Assembly (NCBI RefSeq): GCF_035818475.1
Contig: NZ_JAYMGV010000001.1
Span: 930,001-994,000, forward strand
Direction of reading: 5' to 3'
Source: Cognatitamlana sp035818475
GTDB lineage: Bacteria; Bacteroidota; Bacteroidia; Flavobacteriales; Flavobacteriaceae
DNA: 64,000 nucleotides
Both the position numbers and the translations under genes were made by a program. Under the pieces are notes generated by a model that saw only the letters and a list, made by a program, of their open reading frames with translations, had not been told where the DNA came from and did no database searches. Every line of letters begins with the position of its first letter. Within the stretch, counting starts at the first letter, position 1. Below, piece after piece: positions 16,875 through 23,673 of this stretch.

Positions 16875-17096
16875 ATGACGGATACAGAAAAGACATACTT
16901 ATATTCAATTGGCAGAAATATTGCAAAATTGAGAAGGCAAAATAAATTCAGTCAGCTTGATGTTTGTGCTGAAATTAAAATGGAAAAATCTAATTTATCT
17001 GCAATTGAAAATGGGCGTCAAAATGCTTCTATTCTTACATTGAAAAGAATTGCAGATGCTATAGGTGTGGAAGTTCAAGTTTTTTTTGATTTATAA
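16875..17096 (+). CDS. XRE-family helix-turn-helix regulator
   Basis: 73-residue single-domain DNA-binding protein. I chose the ATG at 16875 because it yields MTDTEKTYLYSIGRNIAKLR, a normal entry into an HTH_3 domain; an upstream ATG at 16851 adds eight hydrophobic residues. The motif runs from KFSQLDVCAEIKMEKSNLSA to IENGRQNASILTLKRIADA and ends GVEVQVFFDL. Small regulators of this type are common on mobile elements. The neighbouring integrase remains and the 18-base palindrome 40 bases upstream fit that picture. Confidence 0.85.
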   Translation: MTDTEKTYLYSIGRNIAKLRRQNKFSQLDVCAEIKMEKSNLSAIENGRQNASILTLKRIADAIGVEVQVFFDL

Positions 17097-17202
17097 ATCT
17101 CTTTAATTTTGATAAAAAGTTGACTTGTTGACTAATTATTTTTCCTTGCTTCTCCATATATTTAAGACATTATAAATCATCCATTTCATAATATTATAAA
17201 AT

Positions 17203-17574
17203 ATGAACATAAATACATTAGGCTTAATCTTAGATGTTGTCGGAATTTGGCTATTGGCTCTAGATTTAATTTGGGGCTTACCAGTAGAAAACAAACTGTA
17301 TTATATTGACAAAAAATTAGCTAATGATGAAAGTCATTATGAATATATGAAGAACCTAATAAGCAACTACCCTACACCTCCCTATACTGACAAAGAAATT
17401 AATACCCTTCAGAAGGAAAATGATGATTATTATTTACTATCTAAAAATAAGATGAAGGAAGAAAAAATGATATTAGAAAAGACGCCTTTTAAAATAGCTA
17501 CATGGGGATTGATAGGGCTTATCCTTGCTTCAATTGGATTTATTCTCCAAATAATTGGATCTTGGACTAGTTAA
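17203..17574 (+). CDS. Unknown small membrane protein with two helices
   Basis: 123 residues, not recognised. One hydrophobic helix lies at the N-terminus (LGLILDVVGIWLLALDLIWG, about 6-25) and one at the C-terminus (ATWGLIGLILASIGFILQII, about 99-118). They are joined by a charged region rich in Lys, Glu and Asn (about 30-95) that may be helical. The hairpin layout would put the charged part on one side of the membrane. It stands alone in the integrase island. Function unknown. Confidence 0.6.
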   Translation: MNINTLGLILDVVGIWLLALDLIWGLPVENKLYYIDKKLANDESHYEYMKNLISNYPTPPYTDKEINTLQKENDDYYLLSKNKMKEEKMILEKTPFKIATWGLIGLILASIGFILQIIGSWTS

Positions 17575-17610
17575 GGAATTTACATATTGAAATATTTTAC
17601 AAAACACACA

Positions 17611-17874
17611 TCAACTTCCCTTTAACCTCTCTATTTCCAAACTAACTCTTCTTTGAACAACCTTTCCATAACTATCCTGCGTAATCTTCATACTTGAATG
17701 ACCTAGTAATCCACTAACTATTTCCAGAGGAACATCATTATAAAGTAAAACTGTACTAGCAAAAGTCCTTCTAACCATATGAGTAGTTAACTTCTTGTCT
17801 ATACCCACAATAGCACCAATTTTCTTTAATTTGACAACAAAGTTGATGACCTCTTCTATAAAACAACTTAGCAA
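17611..17874 (-). pseudogene. Truncated tyrosine recombinase, C-terminal fragment
   Basis: The last about 75 residues (from KLKKIGAIVGIDKK onward) closely match the C-terminus of the recombinase at 18714-19903. They include THMVRRTFAST (His-x-x-Arg), LGHSSMKIT and the nucleophile Tyr in TQDSYGK. Nothing of the N-terminal, core-binding or first catalytic-motif regions remains. Similarity to the other copy ends near base 17832, and the first residues of the open frame are unrelated. At the DNA level bases 17620-17831 and 18724-18930 are roughly four-fifths identical, so this is a diverged paralog and not a fresh duplication. It cannot be an active recombinase. Confidence 0.8.
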
Positions 17875-17970
17875 GTATTATTTTTTAAATTAATTGTCTT
17901 CAAACTTCTGAATTATATTACATTTATGCCTTAAATGATAATAAATCTGAATCAACAATTAAATTATAAA

Positions 17971-18696
17971 ATGAAAAAACACCTTTTAATACTACTGTTA
18001 AGTTTAAGCTTCTTAGTTTCCAATAGTCAAAGTCAGGATAATGGCAAAAATGAGAGTTACATATTAACAACTAAAGGTAAAAAAATAAATATTATACCTA
18101 ATGAAGACATTTATTACAATAGATTTTCTATTGATTATGTTAAAAAAGCAGGTTTTTATGGTAAAAAGAAAAAAGTAGATGGTATTGGCTATGTTCGTAA
18201 AAATTATAAAACGTTCAGCAGTATAAAAACTAAGAATATAGATAAAATAGTTGATGGAAATAGACTATATCTACCTTTTATAGATGATAAAAAAATTAAA
18301 GTGTTCCGCTACATTGCCAAAAACAAAGACTACATACTAGGTTCTTATATCTTAAACTTCTCAACCTCCACACCTTCTTCTATTAGTGCCAGTGGTGAAA
18401 TATCTACTGCTGTACATAGTTGGCGCTATGTAATTCTAGACCATAGCTATAATTTGATAAAAGAAGGTGAAGTATATGGGGTTAATAATGAAGAAATAGA
18501 AAAGAGCTTGGCAGAAATCAAAAAAATATTTGGAGAATGTTTAGGTAGAAATGATAATTTGATGGATTTCATAGCATCAGATGCTATTGAACCAGATGAA
18601 AATTTCTCCATTGAAAAACTTCGTGAAAACAAAAAATATAGTAAATATATTTTGCCCAAATTTCTTTATTACCTAAACCAAATTGAATGTAATTAA
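17971..18696 (+). CDS. Unknown secreted protein
   Basis: 241 residues from the ATG at 17971, which gives the signal peptide MKKHLLILLLSLSFLVSNSQ; an upstream in-frame ATG at 17935 would add twelve polar residues. The mature part has no motif I recognise. It has many Lys and Tyr residues, a basic patch (FYGKKKKVDGIGYVRK) and an ILNFSTSTPSSISASGEIST stretch suggesting beta structure. A single Cys lies in FGECLGR and a second at the C-terminal end. It lies between the two recombinase remains and was probably brought in with them. Function unknown. Confidence 0.6.
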   Translation: MKKHLLILLLSLSFLVSNSQSQDNGKNESYILTTKGKKINIIPNEDIYYNRFSIDYVKKAGFYGKKKKVDGIGYVRKNYKTFSSIKTKNIDKIVDGNRLYLPFIDDKKIKVFRYIAKNKDYILGSYILNFSTSTPSSISASGEISTAVHSWRYVILDHSYNLIKEGEVYGVNNEEIEKSLAEIKKIFGECLGRNDNLMDFIASDAIEPDENFSIEKLRENKKYSKYILPKFLYYLNQIECN

Positions 18697-18713
18697 ATTC
18701 ATAGAAAGGGAAA

Positions 18714-19903
18714 TTAACCACTTACCTTTAACCTGTCTATCTCCAAACTAATTCTTTTCTGCACAACTTTACCATAACTATCCTGAGTTATCTTCATATT
18801 GGAATGCCCCAATAACTCACTAACAATTTCCATAGGCACATCATTATAAAGTAAAACTGTAGAAGCAAATGTCCTTCTAGCCATATGTGTTGTAAACTTT
18901 TTATCTATACCAACAATAGACCCTATCTCTTTTAAATAAGAGTTGTACTTCTGATTAGTTATTCTAGGAAAAACAAAACCTTCTTGATTAAACCGTTCAA
19001 GTATTTCCAATGCCTTTGGCAACAAAGGGATTGACAATGGTTTAGACGTTTTCATTCTGTCCATCTTTATCCATTTATTTCTATCAAAACCAATTACGAT
19101 GTGCTTTGATTCCAGCCTCATCAATTCATTATAGGGCAAACCCGTGTAACAACAAAAAATGAATAAGTCCTTTACAAACTTTAATCTAGGTTGTGAAAAC
19201 TCATGTTTTTCAAGCTTACTAAGCTCCTCAGGAGAAAGAAATACAATACTATTTTTAGTCCGTTTTGCTTTATATGCATAAAAGGGTCTTTATCTAAATA
19301 ACCTTCTGCAACAGCTATCCTAATGGGCTTTCTAAAGCGTTGTATCATCTTATTTATAGTTGCTTGACCTAGACCCTTCTCAGTCTTTAAATAGTACTCA
19401 AAATCAGCTAAGAATTGAAGTTTCAACTTATTCAATGGGTAATCATTACGTTTATATTTATGCTTAATAAAACCCTTCATATGCTTATATGAATAATCAA
19501 ATTTTATCCATGTAGCTCTTTGAATATCAATCCCAATAAGCTTCTCTAAAGATTCTAAATAACTTTTAAAAGATTCAAGAGTTCCTTGTTCTTTTTGAGT
19601 TTTTTCTCCTTTATACTGAAGATATATATCTTCTACAGTAAAGCTTTCTTCTTTAACTTGAAGCATTAAAAAAGCCTGACTAAGTTTTGTCTTAATCAGG
19701 CTTAATTGTGTATTGATGAGTTCTGTATCAGGTTCAGGTGGTTTTACCAATTGTTGCTTGCTATTCCAATTGCTAGGGTTTATGAACTGTCCCGTTGAGA
19801 ATTGATGTCTTTGTTTATTATATGTTATCCTACATCTTATAGGACACATACCTTTTTTGTTAAGCTTAGTTTTTCTAACTAAGAACAGTATATTTAGTTT
19901 CAT
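18714..19903 (-). pseudogene. Tyrosine recombinase (integrase) broken by one frameshift
   Basis: Two frames form one integrase. The first (19903-19181) has the Bacteroidetes arm-binding N-terminus and the SAM-like core-binding domain (GTLESFKSYLESLEKLIG ... GLGQATINKMIQRFRKPI). The second (19139-18714) has the catalytic end, with THMARRTFAST, LGHSNMKIT and Tyr in TQDSYGK. Adding one base to the A-run at 19280-19283 restores a continuous chain of about 396 residues through DPFYAYKAKRTKNS, LSPEELSKLEKHEF and FCCYTGLPYNEL. The 1190-base length is one short of a multiple of three. Pro stands where many recombinases have the first catalytic Arg (TGLPYNEL), as in some Bacteroidetes integrases. The 5' end is about 190 bases from a tRNA gene. 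A sequencing error is possible. Confidence 0.85.
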
Positions 19904-19921
19904 ATGTTTAATATTTAAAAT

Positions 19922-19961
19922 GGGGTACCTGAAAATTCTTTTGGGGTACCTAGTGGGGTAC
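19922..19961. repeat. GGGGTACC repeats upstream of the integrase
   Basis: GGGGTACCT occurs at 19922-19930 and 19943-19951, and GGGGTAC again at 19955-19961, all in one orientation, 18 bases upstream of the integrase start and 130 bases from the tRNA. The place fits arm-type integrase or excisionase binding sites, or an operator. No partial copy of the tRNA 3' end was found on the far side of the island. Confidence 0.55.
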
Positions 19962-20049
19962 TTTTTATATAAAATAAGTTGGTAAGTTCACTTTTAGAAG
20001 TAAAATGCAACCAATGCATACAATGCAGTAATACTAAAAGATAAGGCAC

Positions 20050-20083
20050 AAAAAAAGCCCAAACTAAATTATAGCTTAGACTT
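20050..20083 (-). terminator. Terminator downstream of the tRNA gene
   Basis: In minus-strand sense a 12-pair stem (AAGTCTAAGCTA with TAGTTTGGGCTT, including wobbles), a 5-base loop and a U-run, starting 7 bases past the tRNA 3' end. Confidence 0.75.
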
Positions 20084-20089
20084 CTAAGG

Positions 20090-20163
20090 TGGTCCCACCT
20101 GGGCTCGAACCAGGGACTTTCTGATTATGAGTCAGATACTCTAACCAACTGAGTTATAGGACC
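20090..20163 (-). tRNA. tRNA with anticodon CAT (elongator Met or Ile2)
   Basis: 74 bases fold as a cloverleaf: acceptor GGTCCTA / TGGGACC, D arm ACTC-AGTTGGTTA-GAGT, anticodon arm TCTGA-CTCATAA-TCAGA, T arm CCTGG-TTCGAGC-CCAGG and discriminator A. The anticodon is CAT. The first acceptor pair is G-C, so it is not the initiator. It may be elongator tRNA-Met, or tRNA-Ile2 whose C34 is modified to lysidine; I cannot separate these by eye. CCA is not encoded. It is likely the integration target of the neighbouring recombinase. Confidence 0.95.
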
Positions 20164-20212
20164 GAAATTGGAGTGCAATATTACTATTTATTTTAATTGT
20201 TACCAAGAAAAA

Positions 20213-20617
20213 TTATTCCTTTATCTCCTGGCATAACTCAATTAAAACACCATTTGATGATTTTGGGTGTAAAAAAGCTACAAGCTTATTGTCTGCTCCC
20301 TGTTTTGGTGTTTCATTTAATACTTTAAAACCTTCCTTTTTAAGGCGCTGAATTTCAGACCAAATATCATCTACATCAAAAGCCATATGATGAATACCTT
20401 CTCCTTTTTTAGCAATAAATTTAGCAATGGGACTATCTTTATGAGTGGCCTCTAACAGCTCAATCTTATTTTCGCCAACTTTAAAAAAAGAGGTCTTTAC
20501 ACCTTCGCTTTCTACAGTTTCCATCTTATAATGTGGTTTATTAAAAAGTTTTGAAAACAATTCATTTGAAGCGTCTAAGCTCTTTACCGCTATTCCAATA
20601 TGTTCTATTTTATTCAT
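20213..20617 (-). CDS. mce: Methylmalonyl-CoA epimerase
   Basis: 134-residue VOC-fold metalloenzyme that interconverts (R)- and (S)-methylmalonyl-CoA in propionate/succinate metabolism. It has NKIEHIGIAVKSLDAS with the first metal His, ENKIELLEAT, GEGIHHMAFDVDDI with the second metal His, and the metal Glu in GVLIELCQE. Length and order match the family. A mutase gene is not in the window. Confidence 0.93.
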   Translation of the reverse strand: MNKIEHIGIAVKSLDASNELFSKLFNKPHYKMETVESEGVKTSFFKVGENKIELLEATHKDSPIAKFIAKKGEGIHHMAFDVDDIWSEIQRLKKEGFKVLNETPKQGADNKLVAFLHPKSSNGVLIELCQEIKE

Positions 20618-20732
20618 CTAAAAGAATTCTTTTGCCATTTCTAAATACATAAAATAACTTACTAATATTTCAAAATTGTTATCAAGATAAGAAAATAGCC
20701 GTCTAAAAGTAATATAATCTTTAAATATCCTT

Positions 20733-20740
20733 TATTTTTG
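20733..20740 (+). promoter_or_regulatory. Probable -7 promoter element for rbfA
   Basis: TATTTTTG fits TAnnTTTG and ends only 5 bases before the rbfA ATG, so transcription would begin at or next to the start codon (leaderless or nearly so). Confidence 0.5.
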
Positions 20741-20745
20741 CACTT

Positions 20746-21141
20746 ATGGAAGAAAGTCAGAGACAAAAAAAAATAGGTTCAGTTTTACAACAGGACTTGG
20801 TTGATGTGTTGCAAGGTGCCGCTACACAAGGTGGTATGCGTGGTATTTTAATCTCAGTTACTAAAGTAAAGGTAACTGTAGACCTCTCTGTAGCTAAAGT
20901 GTATTTGAGTATTTTTCCTAATAATAAGGGGAAAGCGCTTTTGGAGGGAATCAGATCCAACACGCCTTTAATTAGACATGAACTGGCACAACGCACAAAA
21001 AACCAACTAAGACGCATGCCTAATTTGGAATTTTTTATTGACGACTCTTTAGAGTATATTGATCAAATAGAAAAATCACTTAAAGGCAAAGAAAACCCTA
21101 TAAAGGATCCTGATATTTTAGACAAAAGAAAAAAATCCTAA
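20746..21141 (+). CDS. rbfA: Ribosome-binding factor A
   Basis: 131-residue KH-like protein that helps mature the 30S subunit and 16S rRNA 5' end. It starts with ESQRQKKIGSVLQQDLVDVL, the family helix, then ISVTKVKVTVDLSVAKVYLS and RHELAQRTKNQLRRMPNLEFFIDDSLEY, the conserved RbfA core. Eight bases separate its stop from the permease gene, so the two are co-transcribed, an arrangement seen in other Flavobacteriia. Confidence 0.95.
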   Translation: MEESQRQKKIGSVLQQDLVDVLQGAATQGGMRGILISVTKVKVTVDLSVAKVYLSIFPNNKGKALLEGIRSNTPLIRHELAQRTKNQLRRMPNLEFFIDDSLEYIDQIEKSLKGKENPIKDPDILDKRKKS

Positions 21142-21149
21142 TTTATTAA

Positions 21150-22355
21150 TTGAGCTTCTCCCTATATATAGCAAAACGTTACCTACGCTCCAAGAGCACA
21201 AACAACGCTATTAATTTTATAACCTATATAGCCATTACAGGCATTATCCTGGGGGCAGCATCCCTGTTTATTGTCCTTTCCGGTTTTGCAGGTCTTAAAG
21301 ATTTTACTTTACAGTTTTCAAGTGTTGTTGACCCCGACTTAAAAGCTGAAACCGCCACGGGAAAATCCTTTATTTTAACCGATGATGAAATTAATAAACT
21401 TGACGCCCTGGATGATATAGCTTATTATTCTAAAATCATTGAAGAACGGGTTATAATTACTTTGGATGACAAAAACGCCCTGGTAACCATTAAAGGGGTA
21501 GATGAACATTTTCAAAAGGTAGTCAATATAGATTCTGTGATAGATCATGGGAGTTGGCTGGATCAAAAATCTAATGAAATAGTAGTGGGGTGGGGTATTG
21601 CAAACAGCCTGTCTATTGGTATCTTAGATTTCAGCAAAGCAATAAACGTTTATGTTCCTAAACCGGGTAAAGGCCAGATAACATCGGCTAAAAATGCTTT
21701 TAATGCGGCTAAGGCTGTTAACGTAGGGGTGTTCTTTATTAATGAAAGCCTGAACGACCTTTATACTTTTGCGCCTATTGATATGGTAACAACGCTTTTA
21801 AACTATAAACCCAATCAAATTTCATCTATAGAATTTAAACTTAAGGACGGTATTGTTGAAACAGAAGCAAGAGCAAAAATTCAGGCCATTTTAGGCAATA
21901 AGGTTATCATAAAAAACAGAGCCCAGCTTAATGATGCGCTTTATAAAATGTTGAATACAGAAAATTTGGTGGTGTATTTAATTTTTACATTGGTTTTAAT
22001 CATTGCTTTTTTTAACATTATTGGTTCTTTAATTATGATGATGCTGGATAAAAAATCAAGCTTGAGCACTTTATTTAACATAGGCGCTACTGTTCAGGAC
22101 ATCAGAAAGATTTTCTTTTTCCAGGGCAGTTTAATGAGCATTATTGGAGGTGTTATTGGTTTGGGCGTTGCATTAATAGTCACTATGTTACAAAAAACAT
22201 TTAGTTTGGTCATGATTACTCCGTCATTGGCCTATCCTGTAAACATTAAGGTTGAAAACTTTTTTATCGTCTTTTTTACCATTTCCGTTCTGGGTATTAT
22301 AGCCTCAAAAATAGCTTCGGTACGCATTACAAAATCGTTAGTACAAAATTATTGA
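21150..22355 (+). CDS. LolC/FtsX-type ABC transporter permease
   Basis: 401-residue inner-membrane protein with MacB/LolC architecture. The first transmembrane helix lies at about 22-45 (FITYIAITGIILGAASLFIV), followed by a large periplasmic domain (about 50-270) and three C-terminal helices at about 272-297, 325-347 and 367-390. The start is TTG, chosen because it gives the standard LolC N-terminus MSFSLYIAKRYLRSK eight bases after rbfA. LolCDE proteins move lipoproteins to the outer membrane, but no LolD-type ATPase is adjacent, so the exact role is inferred. Confidence 0.88.
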   Translation: MSFSLYIAKRYLRSKSTNNAINFITYIAITGIILGAASLFIVLSGFAGLKDFTLQFSSVVDPDLKAETATGKSFILTDDEINKLDALDDIAYYSKIIEERVIITLDDKNALVTIKGVDEHFQKVVNIDSVIDHGSWLDQKSNEIVVGWGIANSLSIGILDFSKAINVYVPKPGKGQITSAKNAFNAAKAVNVGVFFINESLNDLYTFAPIDMVTTLLNYKPNQISSIEFKLKDGIVETEARAKIQAILGNKVIIKNRAQLNDALYKMLNTENLVVYLIFTLVLIIAFFNIIGSLIMMMLDKKSSLSTLFNIGATVQDIRKIFFFQGSLMSIIGGVIGLGVALIVTMLQKTFSLVMITPSLAYPVNIKVENFFIVFFTISVLGIIASKIASVRITKSLVQNY

Positions 22356-22459
22356 GTGTGTTTGCAAACCGCAAAAGTGATAGGAACCCTTCAATTGTGT
22401 TTAGGATAAACTCTTCCTTTTTAAAACAAACGACACTAATTTAGTAGAGACTGAAATTC

Positions 22460-22499
22460 AGCAGATTGCCACGTCGCATACTCCTCGCAATGACATTTA
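22460..22499. repeat. REP-like short intergenic repeat
   Basis: Segment reading CAGATTGCCACGTCG and then CTCCTCGCAATGACAT between the convergent permease and dusB genes. It resembles the common bacterial intergenic repeat with core CATTGCGAGGAG, and a related degenerate copy lies near 61617. Confidence 0.5.
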
Positions 22500-22552
22500 A
22501 AAAAAATATAGTTATAGCACGGTGGCTTGCCATTTGCCAAAAATAAAAAAAG

Positions 22553-23548
22553 CTATTCTGTAAACTGATATCCGGCAAACTTCTCCAATACCTCATCAAA
22601 GGTTGCAAAAACATCCTTAGAGTGATCGCTGGTCACCATTTTCATACGGTATTCCTTGAAATGCGGGATTCCTTTAAAGTAATTAGTGTAATGCCTGCGG
22701 GTTTCAAAAACTCCAAGCGTTTCTCCCTTCCAGTCTATAGACATTTGCAAATGCCTGCGAGCAGCCTCAACACGTTCTGCCAAAGAAATTGGCAATAAGT
22801 GTTCTCCGGTTTCAAAATAGTGTTTTACCTGTTTAAAAAACCAGGGATTCCCAATACTGGCACGTCCAATCATAGCGCCGTCCAATCCATAACTGTCTCG
22901 CATTTCTGCAGCTCTTTCAGGAGTGTCCACATCTCCATTACCAAATACAGGAATATGCATTCTTGGGTTGTTTTTTACCTGGGCAATAGGTTTCCAATCG
23001 GCATTACCCTTATACATCTGTGCACGGGTGCGTCCGTGAATTGCTATGGCCTTACAGCCTACATCCTGCAAACGTTCTGCAACCTCAACAATTTTAATGG
23101 AGTCATGATCCCACCCTAAACGGGTTTTTACGGTAATCGGAATATTAGTGCGCTTAACCATTTCGGCAGTAAGCTTTTCCATAAGGCATATATCCTTTAA
23201 AATACCGGCTCCGGCACCTTTACTAACGACCTTTTTTACCGGGCAACCAAAATTAATATCTATAATATCCGGTTTTGATGCCGAAACAATATCTATTGTT
23301 TGCAGCATACTGTCCAGGTTAGCACCAAATATTTGAATACCTACAGGTCTTTCTTTTTCATAAATATCCAGTTTCATAACACTTTTTGCCGCATTTCGGA
23401 TCAAGCCTTCACTAGACACAAACTCAGTATAGACCACATCCGCCCCCTGCTCTTTGCACAATGCTCTAAACGGTGGGTCGCTAACATCTTCCATAGGCGC
23501 TAAAAGCAATGGGAAATCTGAAAGTTCTATAGTATCTATTTTGACCAA
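22553..23548 (-). CDS. dusB: tRNA-dihydrouridine synthase
   Basis: FMN enzyme that reduces uridines in the tRNA D-loop. The TIM-barrel start is LLLAPMEDVSDPPFRALC. INFGCPVKKV carries the catalytic Cys, KTRLGWD and AIHGRTRAQMYKG hold the FMN and phosphate residues, and FGNGDVDTPERA and GAMIGRASIGNPWFF complete the DusB pattern. 331 residues is normal. A -7 motif lies 18 bases upstream. Confidence 0.95.
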   Translation of the reverse strand: MVKIDTIELSDFPLLLAPMEDVSDPPFRALCKEQGADVVYTEFVSSEGLIRNAAKSVMKLDIYEKERPVGIQIFGANLDSMLQTIDIVSASKPDIIDINFGCPVKKVVSKGAGAGILKDICLMEKLTAEMVKRTNIPITVKTRLGWDHDSIKIVEVAERLQDVGCKAIAIHGRTRAQMYKGNADWKPIAQVKNNPRMHIPVFGNGDVDTPERAAEMRDSYGLDGAMIGRASIGNPWFFKQVKHYFETGEHLLPISLAERVEAARRHLQMSIDWKGETLGVFETRRHYTNYFKGIPHFKEYRMKMVTSDHSKDVFATFDEVLEKFAGYQFTE

Positions 23549-23565
23549 GGTGATTTATTTTTGCG

Positions 23566-23573
23566 CAAAATTA
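23566..23573 (-). promoter_or_regulatory. Probable -7 promoter element for dusB
   Basis: Minus-strand TAATTTTG fits TAnnTTTG, 18 bases before the dusB ATG. Confidence 0.5.
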
Positions 23574-23636
23574 CTGTTTTTTTAAAGAATCTTACAAGTC
23601 CCACCCTTTTGTTCAAAGTTAGCAGGGGAAATTATC

Positions 23637-23644
23637 TATATTTG
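23637..23644 (+). promoter_or_regulatory. Probable -7 promoter element for lepA
   Basis: TATATTTG fits TAnnTTTG and lies 29 bases before the lepA ATG; a TTG at 23609-23611 is too far away for a good -33 match. Confidence 0.5.
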
Positions 23645-23673
23645 CAAATTATATCTATGTAGTAGATTCCCTT

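Noticed and set aside
16592..20090. Intact genomic island with both attachment sites
   Set aside because: I looked for a copy of the tRNA 3' end on the far side of the integrase remains and found none, so only decayed remains are claimed.
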